Assembly: GCF_020907405.1 (NCBI RefSeq)
Contig: NZ_JAJJOE010000003.1
Coordinates: 124,001-188,000 of the forward strand
Direction of reading: 5' to 3'
From: Arthrobacter sp. zg-Y769
GTDB taxonomy: Bacteria; Actinomycetota; Actinomycetes; Actinomycetales; Micrococcaceae
DNA length: 64,000 nucleotides
Shown here: one piece after another, positions 37,291 to 46,065 of the stretch
How positions within the stretch are numbered: the stretch's first letter is position 1
Layout of the letters: every line of letters begins with the position of its first letter
The notes under the pieces: generated by a model
What the model was told of the DNA's origin: nothing
Database searches by the model: none
The model's input: the letters and a program-made list of their open reading frames with translations, nothing else
Translations under genes and position numbers: made by a program

Positions 37291-37875
37291 TCAGTCCTCC
37301 CCCATCTCACCCTTCAGGCCGCGGGCGCTGGCGAACGCAGCTCCGGAGAGAAAGGCCTTGGCGGTTTCCGTCTGCGGATAGCTTTCCAGCAGGCGCCAGA
37401 AGGCCGGGCCGTGCGAGGGCACCAGCAAATGGGCAAGTTCATGGAGCAGAACATAATCGATGACCCATTGGGGCATGCCCTGCAGTTTGTCGGAAAGCCG
37501 GATGGTTCCCCTGCCCGGCGTGGCCGATCCCCAGCGGGAGTTCTGGTTGCTTACCCAGCGGACGGACTGCGGGCGGGCGTGTCCGGAGAGGTACGTCCGG
37601 GACAGCTCCGCCGCGCGCAGCATCAACTCGCTTTCGCTGGTCTCCGGGTCCGGTGTGCCGGCCGAACGTTCTTCCAGCCGCGCCACCATCCGCCGCACCC
37701 ATTCCGCTTCCTGCGCCGCAGAGAAGTGCGCGGGAATGGAGATCAGGGCGACGCCGTCACGGAAGACGGCATTGACGGTCCGCTTCCGCCGGGCGGACCG
37801 GCGTACCTGGATCGGTATTCCCGTGCTGGTGGTAGCCGGGATTGAAGCGTCGACGGTCCGGTGCGGGGAAGGCAT
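37291..37875 (-). CDS. YgjP/SprT-like (M48 family) zinc peptidase
   Basis: A 194-residue protein. The zinc motif LLHELAHLLVPSHGPAFW near 150-167 carries both His and Glu of HExxH and the third His in SHGPAFW. The preceding WVSNQNSRWGSATPGRGTIRLSD is the diagnostic YgjP segment. It is soluble, with a basic N-terminal region (VRRSARRKRTVNA). The substrate is unknown; family members are also annotated as DUF45. The gene stands between terminators and the ThiF-like gene, without an equivalent place in the mycobacterial order. Confidence 0.9.
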   Translation of the reverse strand: MPSPHRTVDASIPATTSTGIPIQVRRSARRKRTVNAVFRDGVALISIPAHFSAAQEAEWVRRMVARLEERSAGTPDPETSESELMLRAAELSRTYLSGHARPQSVRWVSNQNSRWGSATPGRGTIRLSDKLQGMPQWVIDYVLLHELAHLLVPSHGPAFWRLLESYPQTETAKAFLSGAAFASARGLKGEMGED

Positions 37876-38045
37876 ATTCCAAGCGTAGCCGCCGCCGCTG
37901 ACAGTCCTGCAGCCTGTGGATAACCCCGGCTGCCCGGGGCTGCCGTGCCAGCATGGTCAGCAGCCCGGCAGAGGGGGGCCGTGCCGACCGCCCGGCGGAC
38001 AGGCCCGGGCATTCGGCAGGAATAACCAGACCACGGGAGCAGGCC

Positions 38046-39149
38046 ATGCGGATCAATCCTGGAATACATGTGCTCGAAGTTTCGCCGGGAGCCCGGCAAC
38101 TGGGAATCGGTGCAGGATCCCTGCTGCTGCGTAACCTCCAGGACGCCGACGTCGCGTTCCTCGCGGCACTGCGGCAGGGTGTTCCGGACGGTGCGGAAAA
38201 GGCAGCCGCAGCCGGATTTGCCCTCCCGCCGGACCGAGCAGTGTCCCTCCTGCAGGTCCTCGGTCCGCTGCTGGTACCGCACGAAGGAACAGCCGGGCCC
38301 ATACCCTCCCTGCGCTCGGAGCGGCTGCTTCCGGACGCGCAGCGCCTCTCGTCCGCCTACCGCGTGAACGGTGAGGAATCGATCCGGCGGCGCGCCACTG
38401 CCGCAGTGTCAGTGGACGGATTGGGGCGTACCGGAGCCCTGGTGGCGAGGACCCTTGCCTCCGCCGGCATCGGGACCCTGCTGCTCGCGGACCCGGAACC
38501 GGTCTCCCCGGCGGACGTCGGTCCGGCCTATGCCATGACCGATATCGGCATGAACCGGGCCGCTGCGGTCAAACGGCACCTGTTCCGTGTCGACCCCACC
38601 GTCCAGGTGCTGACGATGGCGGCCGGCCGCGGCCGCCAGGTCCCTCCGGCCGTGGACCTGGCTGTAAGCATCCGGGCGGTGGGTGCCGGTCCCCGAAGGC
38701 AGGGCCGGCAGCCGGATCTTCCGGAGGAGAGTGACGACGGTATTCCCCGGCTCGTCCTGACCGCCCAGGAAGGCGGATGGGACATCGGCCCCTTGGTGGT
38801 TCCGGGCGTTACTCCCTGTCTGGAATGCCTGGACCGGCACCGGGCTGACACCGATCCCGGGTGGTATGCCGCCGTCGAAGCCCTGGCGAAGGGCAGGGAC
38901 GAAACGGCCGCGCCCGCCGGTACCCCGGACCCGTCAGGCCCAACCGGCGAGGAACTCGCCGGATCGGTGCTCGCCGCCGGAGCTGCGGCCATGGCGGCGC
39001 TGGTGTTCCTGGACGGAGTCAATCAACCCGCAGTGTTCTCCGCGGTCCTGAGGCTGAGGACCTCCGACGGTTACCCGCAGCTCAGGAAGCTGGACTACCA
39101 CCCGGCCTGCGGCTGCCGCCTGCAGCGCAGGGGCGACCAGGTGGCGTAG
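38046..39149 (+). CDS. ThiF/E1-like protein with RRE-type N-terminus
   Basis: A 367-residue protein. Residues 1-60 (MRINPGIHVLEVSPGARQLGIG...LQDADVAFLAAL) resemble the leader-binding (RRE-like) domain seen in Ocin-ThiF-type RiPP enzymes. The C-terminal part is an adenylating ThiF/E1 fold: GLGRTG nucleotide loop near 125, LLLAD, then DPT. Four cysteines for zinc are present: CLEC near 260 and CGC near the C-terminus. The NRQ-type E1 catalytic Arg block is not clearly conserved. No YcaO, dehydrogenase or precursor peptide is near, so this may be a housekeeping relative (an equivalent is in the mycobacterial cluster). The ATG at 38046 has GGAG upstream. Confidence 0.7.
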   Translation: MRINPGIHVLEVSPGARQLGIGAGSLLLRNLQDADVAFLAALRQGVPDGAEKAAAAGFALPPDRAVSLLQVLGPLLVPHEGTAGPIPSLRSERLLPDAQRLSSAYRVNGEESIRRRATAAVSVDGLGRTGALVARTLASAGIGTLLLADPEPVSPADVGPAYAMTDIGMNRAAAVKRHLFRVDPTVQVLTMAAGRGRQVPPAVDLAVSIRAVGAGPRRQGRQPDLPEESDDGIPRLVLTAQEGGWDIGPLVVPGVTPCLECLDRHRADTDPGWYAAVEALAKGRDETAAPAGTPDPSGPTGEELAGSVLAAGAAAMAALVFLDGVNQPAVFSAVLRLRTSDGYPQLRKLDYHPACGCRLQRRGDQVA

Positions 39150-39167
39150 CCGGAGGGAGGCCGGCGG

Positions 39168-41294
39168 CTAGGCTCCGGCGCTTTCCGCCAGCACCTTCAG
39201 CACTGCTTCGCCGTAGCGTTCCAGCTTCGACGGCCCCACGCCGGGGAGGGTGGCCAGCCGGTTCAGCGACGGCGGACGGTCCTCGGCAATGGCAACCAGG
39301 GTGGCGTCGGTAAACACTACGAAAGCGGGAATGCCTGCCTCGGAAGCCGCTTCCCGGCGCCACTCGCGCAGGGCCTCGAAGGTAGCCTCCTCATAGGTCA
39401 CGGGGCAGTCCCCGCAGCGGCCGACCTTGCGTTCGGCACCCGTGTTCAGCAGGGCACCGCAGCTGCGGCACTTTGCCGGCCCGGTCACCTTGCGCCGGGT
39501 CTGCTTCGCCGGGCCCGCGGTCCGGCCGGCGTCGCGCTCGGTGCGGGGCCGCAGCCCGTCGAGGAACCGTGACGGTTTCCGGTTGGCGCGGCCGCCCGGC
39601 GTGCGGGCCGTCGACCAGGACAGGGCCAGGTGTTCCCGGGCGCGGGTAATCCCCACGTACAGCAGCCGGCGTTCCTCGTCGACGGCTTCGGGGGTGTCGG
39701 CAAAGGAGATGGGCATGAGGCCCTCGCTCAGGCCCACCAGGAAGACGGCGTCCCACTCCAGGCCCTTCGCCGAGTGCAGGGACGCAAGGGTTACCCCCTG
39801 GACCCGGGGTGCATGCTGTGCTGCCGCGCGTTCCTCCAGCTCGGCCACGAAGTCCTGCATGGTAAAGATGCTGTCCGGATCCCGGGTCCTGGTTGCCTGC
39901 AGCTCTTCGGCCAGGGCCACGAGTGCGGCCAGGGATTCCCACCGCTCCCGTGTGGCTCCCCCTCCGGCCGGCGCCTCGGCGGTGTAGCCCAGCGACGCCA
40001 GGATGTCCCGCACCAGCTGCGGCACGGGCTCGTTGCCCACGGACCGGGACGCCGCACGGAGCTGCAGCACGGCGTCGCGGACCTCGCGCCGGGCGAAGAA
40101 CCGCTCACCGCCGCGCAGCTGGTAGCCGATGCCGGCCGAGGCCAGCGCCTGCTCATAGGCCTGCGACTGCCCGTTGGTACGGAAGAGGATGGCTATTTCG
40201 CTGGCCTGCACCCCCTGCTCCATCAATGCCTTGATGGCGGAGGCAACCTGCGCGGCCTCCGCCTCGTCGTCGGCGCATTCGGTGAAGGTGGGCTCCGGGC
40301 CGGCCGGCCGCTGGGCCACCAGCTCCAGGGGCGTGGGCCATGCCGGCGCGGTCCGGTTCCGCTCCCCCTCGGCGGTGCGGGCCGCGAGGATCCGGTTCGC
40401 CAGCCCGACCACCTGCGGCGTGGAACGGTAATCGCGGACCAGCTTGACGACGTCGGCGCCCGGGAACCGCTTGGTGAAGTCAAGCAGGTGCCGCGGGGTG
40501 GCGCCGGTGAAGGAGTAGATGGTCTGGCTGGAGTCGCCCACAACGCACAGTTCGTCCCGGGCGCCCAGCCACAGGTCCAGGAGCCGCTGCTGCAGCGGCG
40601 AAACGTCCTGGTACTCGTCCACCACGAAGTGCCGGTACTGGTCCCGCACCATGGCCGCAACCCGCTCGTCTTCCTGCAGGATCCCCACCATGATGAGCAG
40701 GACGTCCTCGAAGTCAATGATGTTGCGGTCCACCTTTACGTCCTCGTAGGACTGGAAGATCCGCGAAATGGCAGTCAGGTCGAAACCAGCCGGGGGCTCC
40801 CGGTCCCCGGCCGCCCGCACATAGCTGTCCGGAGTGAGCATGGAGACCTTCGCCCACTCGATTTCCGCAGCGACGTCGCGGATGGCGGCCCGGTCGGTGG
40901 AGAGCCGCAGGCGGCGCGCGGCCTCGGCGATGATCTGGGCCTTGTGGTCCAGCAGGCCCGGCATTGCACCGCCGACGGTGTGTGGCCAGAAGTACTGCAG
41001 CTGCTTCAGTGCGGCAGCGTGGAAGGTCCGCGCCTGCACGCCGCCGGACCCGAGGTCCCGCAGCCGGGTACGCATTTCCGCTGCAGCGCGGGCAGTGAAG
41101 GTAACCGCCAGCACCTGCTGCGGCTTGTAGACACCGGTGGCCACGCCGTAGGCCATCCGGTGCGTAATGGCACGGGTCTTTCCGGTACCGGCACCTGCCA
41201 GGACGCAGAGCGGACCCGTGAGGGTGGTGGCTACTGCGCGCTGCTCGTCGTCGAGCCCTGCCAGGATTCGTGCTTCGGGTGATTCACTGCTCAT
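39168..41294 (-). CDS. uvrD2: UvrD2-type DNA helicase with HRDC domain
   Basis: A 708-residue superfamily 1A helicase. Walker A is GAGTGKT at residues 34-40; motif II is VVDEYQDVSPLQQRLLD; motif VI region LLYVGITRAREHLALSW is intact. After the helicase core come a tetracysteine segment (CRSCG...CGDCP) and a C-terminal HRDC domain (LPGVGPSKLERYGEAVLKVL). This layout is typical of mycobacterial UvrD2, where it is essential and acts in DNA repair or replication. Its ATG overlaps the nudC stop by 4 bp, so the two are co-transcribed. Confidence 0.95.
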   Translation of the reverse strand: MSSESPEARILAGLDDEQRAVATTLTGPLCVLAGAGTGKTRAITHRMAYGVATGVYKPQQVLAVTFTARAAAEMRTRLRDLGSGGVQARTFHAAALKQLQYFWPHTVGGAMPGLLDHKAQIIAEAARRLRLSTDRAAIRDVAAEIEWAKVSMLTPDSYVRAAGDREPPAGFDLTAISRIFQSYEDVKVDRNIIDFEDVLLIMVGILQEDERVAAMVRDQYRHFVVDEYQDVSPLQQRLLDLWLGARDELCVVGDSSQTIYSFTGATPRHLLDFTKRFPGADVVKLVRDYRSTPQVVGLANRILAARTAEGERNRTAPAWPTPLELVAQRPAGPEPTFTECADDEAEAAQVASAIKALMEQGVQASEIAILFRTNGQSQAYEQALASAGIGYQLRGGERFFARREVRDAVLQLRAASRSVGNEPVPQLVRDILASLGYTAEAPAGGGATRERWESLAALVALAEELQATRTRDPDSIFTMQDFVAELEERAAAQHAPRVQGVTLASLHSAKGLEWDAVFLVGLSEGLMPISFADTPEAVDEERRLLYVGITRAREHLALSWSTARTPGGRANRKPSRFLDGLRPRTERDAGRTAGPAKQTRRKVTGPAKCRSCGALLNTGAERKVGRCGDCPVTYEEATFEALREWRREAASEAGIPAFVVFTDATLVAIAEDRPPSLNRLATLPGVGPSKLERYGEAVLKVLAESAGA

Positions 41295-42253
41295 GCGCGG
41301 GCGTTGGCCTCCGGTTCAATAATGGTGCCGCCGTACCAGCGCTCGATCAGGTTCCGGGCGATGGAGATGGGGCCTGCAATGGTGATTTCGCCGCTCGACA
41401 CGGCTTCGGCGAGTTCCGCCCGGCTGAACCAGCGGACATCGGACATTTCGACGCCGTCGGCCCGTGCGTCGGTGTTCCCGGCACGGGCGGTAAAGCCCAG
41501 CATCAGTGAACACGGGAAGGGCCAGGGCTGCGAACCGAGGTACTGCGGGGTGTGGACAACCACCCCCGATTCCTCGGCCACCTCGCGGATGACCGCGGCT
41601 TCCAGGGACTCGCCCGGTTCAACGAACCCGGCCAGCGTGGAATACCGGTTGCCGGCCCAGGCCGCTGCCGAGCCCAGCAGGATGCGGTCCTGCTCATCAA
41701 TGACGGCGACGATGACGGCGGGGTCGGTGCGGGGGAAGTGGGAGCTGCCGTCCTCGGGACAGCGGCGGACCCAGCCGCCCTGTTCGGGAACCGTCGGTGC
41801 GCCGCAGCGCGGGCAGTGCGTGTGCACGGCGTGCCAGTTGGCAACCGCCGCTGCCTCGACAAACAGTCCGGCATCCAGGGCGCCCAGGTGCGTGGCGCAT
41901 TCACGCAGGCTCATCCAGGCTCCGCCGCCGACGGCCAGCCCGGGGTCAGGTTCGGGCAGGGTCACCAAAACGACGTCGGTTCCCAGCGGCACCTGTGCAT
42001 CTTCAAGGGTCCGTCCCAGATACACGGGAACGTCGCCGAAGCCCGCTGCGGGCGGCTCCAGGAGCACCAGGGCGTTGTCGCGGACAAGGGCGCGGCCGCC
42101 GGCAAGGTACATGACTCGTGTTGCACCGTCGGCGCGGATGGTTTCGAACAGGTCTGCCGCGACGCGGCGGTCAGAACCCCGGTCCACGGCCGTGCGCGCC
42201 AGCGGTAATAAACCCAATGGAGAAACTTCTGCTGACGGTGCCGGGATACTCAT
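41291..42253 (-). CDS. nudC: NADH pyrophosphatase / NAD-capped RNA decapping enzyme
   Basis: A 320-residue Nudix hydrolase. The zinc-ribbon motif CPRCGAPTVPEQGGWVRRC and the Nudix box GFVEPGESLEAAVIREVAEESGVV are intact, followed by the NudC-specific SQPWPFPCSLMLGF. It splits NADH to NMN and AMP and removes NAD caps from RNA. The ATG at 42253 (MSIPAPSAEV) is the conserved start; the long open frame upstream overlaps the opposite-strand phosphotransferase. It is the first gene of the nudC-uvrD2 pair, as in M. tuberculosis. Confidence 0.95.
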   Translation of the reverse strand: MSIPAPSAEVSPLGLLPLARTAVDRGSDRRVAADLFETIRADGATRVMYLAGGRALVRDNALVLLEPPAAGFGDVPVYLGRTLEDAQVPLGTDVVLVTLPEPDPGLAVGGGAWMSLRECATHLGALDAGLFVEAAAVANWHAVHTHCPRCGAPTVPEQGGWVRRCPEDGSSHFPRTDPAVIVAVIDEQDRILLGSAAAWAGNRYSTLAGFVEPGESLEAAVIREVAEESGVVVHTPQYLGSQPWPFPCSLMLGFTARAGNTDARADGVEMSDVRWFSRAELAEAVSSGEITIAGPISIARNLIERWYGGTIIEPEANARA

Positions 42254-42395
42254 ACCACCTACCGTACTGACTCCCTCCCCCCAAACTGTAGTTGGCCCCC
42301 GGCTCCGCACCGGGCATGAGGTTTTCCTCACGGTTTGGGCGACTCGCCGCCCGGCAATGGTTATTCGGACCACATCTGCCCATACGGTTGAAGAT

Positions 42396-43781
42396 GTGAA
42401 ACGGACTCCCATGGAATTGGCTGCAATGGCCAGCGCTGCCGTCCCGGGGCTGACCCCTACCGGCGTTGCCGGTTCCCCGGACGATGCTGCGGATTTTGAC
42501 GCGGCGCTGCTGATCGACGACGCCGGGCGCAGGTGGCGCGTCCGGTCCCCCAAACATCTCGAGGCCAGCATGCGCCTGGAGACCGAACTGCTGGTCCTGC
42601 GCACCTTCGTCCCCGCTGTCCGGGCGGAGCTGCCGTTTGCCCTCCCGTATGTGGCAGGCACCGTCCGCCAGGGAGAGCTGTGCACTTTTGTCTACTCCCA
42701 CCTTCCCGGCGCGACACGCAGCATCGATGAGCTGATGACGTCCGGGCGTTCCGTTGGAGCGGAGATCGGCCGGGCTATGGCCGCTATCCACGCCATTCCC
42801 CGGGAACTCGTCACCTCGGCGGACCTGCCCAGCTACAGCGCGAATGAGTTCCGCCAGCGGCGCCTGAACGAGCTGGACCAGGCGGCCACCACGGGCAAGA
42901 TTCCCTCCGTACTGCTGCGGCGCTGGGAACATGCACTGGAGGACGTCTCGCTCTGGCGCTTCAAGCCCACCGTGGTCCACGGCGACCTGCATGAAGACAA
43001 CATCCTCCTCACCGGGGAACGGGTCAGCGCGGTTACCGGCTGGACCGACCTTCGGGTGGGCGACCCCGCGGATGATTTCGCGTGGCTGATCGCGGCCAAC
43101 GATCCCCGGTTCACCGAGACCGTGCACAGCGCGTACCTTGCGGCCAGCACTGATCCTGAGGACCCGCATCTGATCCGCCGGGCAGCACTGTCCGCGGAAT
43201 TCGCCCTTGCCCAGTGGCTGGTGCGCGGCGTCGCCGCCGAAAACTCCACCATGGTGGACGAAGCCGTGGAGATGCTCGGCACCCTCGAGGAAGACGTGCG
43301 GGCGCAGGAGGCGTCCGACCGGCGCGCTGACCAGTCCCGCGCTGCAGAGGCCCGGGCCGAGGCCGCCGAAGCTGCCGCCGCCGCCGTCCGGCCGGCAGCC
43401 GGCAAGGTCACTGTTGTCCCCATCGCTCCGGACACGGCTCCCGCCGTGGCGGACACGGCTCTGGCACCGGCAGGCGCAGACGCTGGGTCCGACGGCACGG
43501 GCACCGACGGCCCTGCCCCGGCGGCAGAGGGCGACGGAGACCAAAGCGGCACCGGCGGAGCAAAGGAGAGCCCCGCGGCGGAAGCGGAAAAGGGTGATGC
43601 CGGCACCGCCGACGCCGCCGCCCTCCGCACGGACACCGGCGGAGACAACGCTGCGCCTGAAAAAGGTCCCGTCTCCGGGAAAGAGGGGAAAGACGGGGAG
43701 GAAGCGGACGCACCCGAAGGCAGTGCAGACCCCGGCACCGCGACTACCGCTCTCCCCCTGACCCCGGTTCCGGACAAGTAG
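42396..43781 (+). CDS. APH-family phosphotransferase with acidic tail
   Basis: A 461-residue protein of the aminoglycoside phosphotransferase (APH) fold. The catalytic loop VVHGDLHEDNILL (Asp, Asn) and the DFG-equivalent region VTGWTDLRVGDPADDFAWL are intact. The last 150 residues are low-complexity Ala/Glu/Asp/Thr/Gly. Macrolide 2'-phosphotransferase is the common annotation in Arthrobacter, but no evidence here sets the substrate; a housekeeping kinase is equally likely. A GTG at 42396 (MKRTPMEL) or ATG at 42411 may be the start. It is divergent from nudC over 142 bp and ends at a terminator. Confidence 0.82.
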   Translation: MKRTPMELAAMASAAVPGLTPTGVAGSPDDAADFDAALLIDDAGRRWRVRSPKHLEASMRLETELLVLRTFVPAVRAELPFALPYVAGTVRQGELCTFVYSHLPGATRSIDELMTSGRSVGAEIGRAMAAIHAIPRELVTSADLPSYSANEFRQRRLNELDQAATTGKIPSVLLRRWEHALEDVSLWRFKPTVVHGDLHEDNILLTGERVSAVTGWTDLRVGDPADDFAWLIAANDPRFTETVHSAYLAASTDPEDPHLIRRAALSAEFALAQWLVRGVAAENSTMVDEAVEMLGTLEEDVRAQEASDRRADQSRAAEARAEAAEAAAAAVRPAAGKVTVVPIAPDTAPAVADTALAPAGADAGSDGTGTDGPAPAAEGDGDQSGTGGAKESPAAEAEKGDAGTADAAALRTDTGGDNAAPEKGPVSGKEGKDGEEADAPEGSADPGTATTALPLTPVPDK

Positions 43782-43802
43782 CCGGCCTGCCCCCGCTTCA
43801 CT

Positions 43803-43838
43803 GGTGCCCCGCCGATTCGGCGGGGCGCCTTTTCTTTC
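43803..43838 (+). terminator. Intrinsic terminator of the phosphotransferase gene
   Basis: Stem GGTGCCCCGCCG / CGGCGGGGCGCC with an ATT loop, followed by TTTTCTTTCT. This is a classic rho-independent signal 22 bp after the stop. Confidence 0.92.
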
Positions 43839-43892
43839 TGGAAACTCTTGCGCCGGCCTGTTGCCGGTCCTACGGTTAGTTCCATCAGTAGC

Positions 43893-43940
43893 GAACCAAG
43901 CAGGCAATGAACCAAGCAGGCAATGAACCAACCAAGCAGG
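43893..43940 (+). repeat. 16-bp tandem repeat ahead of the GntR gene
   Basis: GAACCAAGCAGGCAAT occurs twice in perfect tandem (43893-43908, 43909-43924). A third, diverged copy follows (GAACCAACCAAGCAGG, 43925-43940). It ends 55 bp before the GntR start and could be an operator or a leader slip site. Confidence 0.75.
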
Positions 43941-43995
43941 GAACCAGTTCTTGGTTATCAGCCCCACCGCCGGGGAATCCACCGCAGGAGACGCC

Positions 43996-44376
43996 GTGAT
44001 TGATGACAGCAGGCCGATCTTCCAGCAGATCGCCGACCGCGTCGAAAGCGACATCCTCGACCGAGCACTTCAGGAGGAAGGCCAGGTGCCTTCCACCAAT
44101 GAATTTGCTGCCTTCTACCGGATCAACCCGGCGACTGCAGCCAAAGGCATCAACCTCCTCGTGGACGAAGGCATCCTCTACAAGCGCCGTGGAATCGGCA
44201 TGTTTGTGGCGCCCGGAGCGAGGGAAGCCGTACTGAAAAAGAGGCGCGACCAGTTCTATGAGCAGTATGTCCGTCCCCTGGCCATCGAGGCACGGAAGCT
44301 GGGCATTCATGCCCCGGAGCTCACCGGATTGATTCAGCGCAGCGCCGTTGAAACCGAAGGGAGCATGGCGCCATGA
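43996..44376 (+). CDS. YtrA-subfamily GntR repressor
   Basis: A 126-residue transcription regulator. The N-terminal winged helix SRPIFQQIADRVESDILDRALQEEGQVPSTNEFAAFYRINPATAAKGINLLVDEG is a GntR domain, and the short C-terminal part (40 residues) is the YtrA type. The GTG at 43996 is chosen because GCAGGAG precedes it by 5 bp. The stop overlaps the ABC ATPase start by 4 bp. YtrA-type regulators usually repress their own ABC transporter operon and respond to cell-wall antibiotics, and the repeat upstream could be its site. Confidence 0.9.
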   Translation: MIDDSRPIFQQIADRVESDILDRALQEEGQVPSTNEFAAFYRINPATAAKGINLLVDEGILYKRRGIGMFVAPGAREAVLKKRRDQFYEQYVRPLAIEARKLGIHAPELTGLIQRSAVETEGSMAP

Positions 44377-45308
44377 ATGTCGGCACCACGAATGTGATAG
44401 AAACCCGGAACCTCACACGCCGTTACCGGGACCAGCTAGCGCTTGACAACGTTGACCTGGATATCTCCGGCGGCCGCATTTACGGGCTGCTCGGACGCAA
44501 CGGGGCGGGCAAGACAACCCTGATGTCGATCCTCACCGCCCAGGCCTTCGAATCCTCAGGTGAGGTGCGCGTCTTCGGCGAGCACCCCTTCGAAAACGAG
44601 CGGGTGCTGCCCAGGCTGTGCTTCGTGCGCGAATCACAGAAGTACCCGGATGACTTCACTCCCGCAAATGCCCTGGCTTCGGCCCGGCTGTTCTATCCGA
44701 ACTGGGACGGGGAGTTTGCCCTCTCCCTGGCGGATGAATTCCAGCTCCCGCTCAAACGGCGGCTGAAGAAACTCTCCCGCGGCCAGCTCTCCGCCGTCGG
44801 CGTCATTCTCGGACTGGCGTCGCGTGCCGACATCACCTTCTTCGATGAGCCATATCTTGGCTTGGACGCAGTGGCCCGCCAGATCTTCTATGACCGCCTG
44901 GTCGAAGACTTTGCCCTGTATCCGCGCACCATCCTGCTGTCCTCACACCTGATCGACGAGGTAGCCAACCTCCTGGAACACGTCATCGTGATCGACCACG
45001 GCAGGATCGTGCTCAACGACGATGCCGAAAACATCAGGGGCAGCGCCGTAACCGTTACCGGAACGGCCGAGATTGTAGGAGCCTTCTCCGCCGGCCGGCC
45101 GGTACTGCACAGCGAGTCCCTGGGCTCCCTCGCCTCGGTGACCCTGGAATCCCGGCTGGACGACGGCGAGCGCCGGGAAGCTGCCGAACTCGGGCTGCAG
45201 CTGACCCCGGTTTCGCTGCAGCAGCTGATTGTCCGCAAGTCCCTGCAGGTCGACGCCGGCCAACCATCCGGCGCCGATGCAGCTGACAGCATGGAGGCCA
45301 TGAAATGA
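44373..45308 (+). CDS. ABC transporter ATP-binding protein
   Basis: A 311-residue ABC ATPase. Walker A is GRNGAGKT, the signature LSRGQLSAVGVILGLA is a variant of LSGGQ, and Walker B is ITFFDEPYLGLDA. A long C-terminal region of about 100 residues has VTVTGTAEIVGAFSAGRPVLH. It overlaps both neighbours by 4 bp. It should power an exporter with the next gene product. The altered signature (R for G) is common in the YtrB-like class. Confidence 0.92.
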   Translation: MNVGTTNVIETRNLTRRYRDQLALDNVDLDISGGRIYGLLGRNGAGKTTLMSILTAQAFESSGEVRVFGEHPFENERVLPRLCFVRESQKYPDDFTPANALASARLFYPNWDGEFALSLADEFQLPLKRRLKKLSRGQLSAVGVILGLASRADITFFDEPYLGLDAVARQIFYDRLVEDFALYPRTILLSSHLIDEVANLLEHVIVIDHGRIVLNDDAENIRGSAVTVTGTAEIVGAFSAGRPVLHSESLGSLASVTLESRLDDGERREAAELGLQLTPVSLQQLIVRKSLQVDAGQPSGADAADSMEAMK

Positions 45309-45994
45309 ACCGCGCACTAGCCGTGGCGCGGATGCAGCTGACCAATAAATGGATTTATCTCTGGATTCCGCTGATCATCCTTGCCACGTCCACCCTCATT
45401 TCCCTTGCCGTCTTCGCGATGGCCCCACCCGAGGCACCCACCGTCATTTCAGGCTCCGGCCAGTCCGTTATGTGGTATTTTTTCGCCCTCGGCATCCAGG
45501 CCATGACGCTCATCTTCCCCTTCTCCCAGGCGCTGAGCGTCAGCCGCCGCGCCTTCTACCTCGGCACGCTCGGCCTGTTCAGCCTGGCGGCGCTGACCCT
45601 GGCCGTCCTGTACTGGGGGCTGGGGCTGATCGAGCAGGCGACAAACGGCTGGGGAATGGACGGGGCGATCTTCGCCATTCCGTGGATCGCGGACGGCACC
45701 TGGTATGAACAGATCCTGTTCTACTTCGGCGTGACCATCCTGCTGTTTATGCTGGGTTTCTGGAGCTCGACCATCTACAAGCGGTGGAGGACTGTCGGCC
45801 TCACCGTCACGCTGGTCGGCGCCGCCGCGGTGCTGCTGGGCCTGCTAGCCCTCATCTCCTGGCGGGATGCCTGGCCTTCCGTCGGCGCCTGGATAGTGCA
45901 GCTCACGCCGCTCTCGCTGGGCGGGTGGGTGCTGGCCGCCGGGGCGCTGCTTGCCGTGACTTCTTACGCCACGCTCCGGCGCGCCGTTCCCTGA
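45305..45994 (+). CDS. ABC transporter membrane subunit
   Basis: A 229-residue integral membrane protein with about six helices (starting WIPLIILATSTLISLAVFAM and LIFPFSQALSVSRRAFYLG). Ends YATLRRAVP. No substrate-binding protein is present, so the transporter is likely an exporter. Operon partner of the GntR and ATPase genes; its stop is followed by a T-run terminator shared with the adnB 3' end. Confidence 0.83.
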   Translation: MNRALAVARMQLTNKWIYLWIPLIILATSTLISLAVFAMAPPEAPTVISGSGQSVMWYFFALGIQAMTLIFPFSQALSVSRRAFYLGTLGLFSLAALTLAVLYWGLGLIEQATNGWGMDGAIFAIPWIADGTWYEQILFYFGVTILLFMLGFWSSTIYKRWRTVGLTVTLVGAAAVLLGLLALISWRDAWPSVGAWIVQLTPLSLGGWVLAAGALLAVTSYATLRRAVP

Positions 45995-46020
45995 CCATCC
46001 CCGACCGGGCCACCCGCCCG

Positions 46021-46065
46021 AACCCCGTCCGCCGACTCAGAATCCGGCGGACGGGGTTTTTGCCG
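46021..46065 (+). terminator. Terminator of the GntR-ABC operon, overlapping the adnB end
   Basis: AACCCCGTCCGCCG pairs with CGGCGGACGGGGTT, loop ACTCAGAATC, then TTTTTG. It lies 26 bp after the permease stop and takes in the last codons and stop (46037-46039) of adnB on the minus strand. Confidence 0.85.

Noticed and set aside
39150-39167. whiB7 between the ThiF-like gene and uvrD2
   Set aside because: Only 18 bp separate the convergent stops; no four-Cys WhiB protein is coded in the block.
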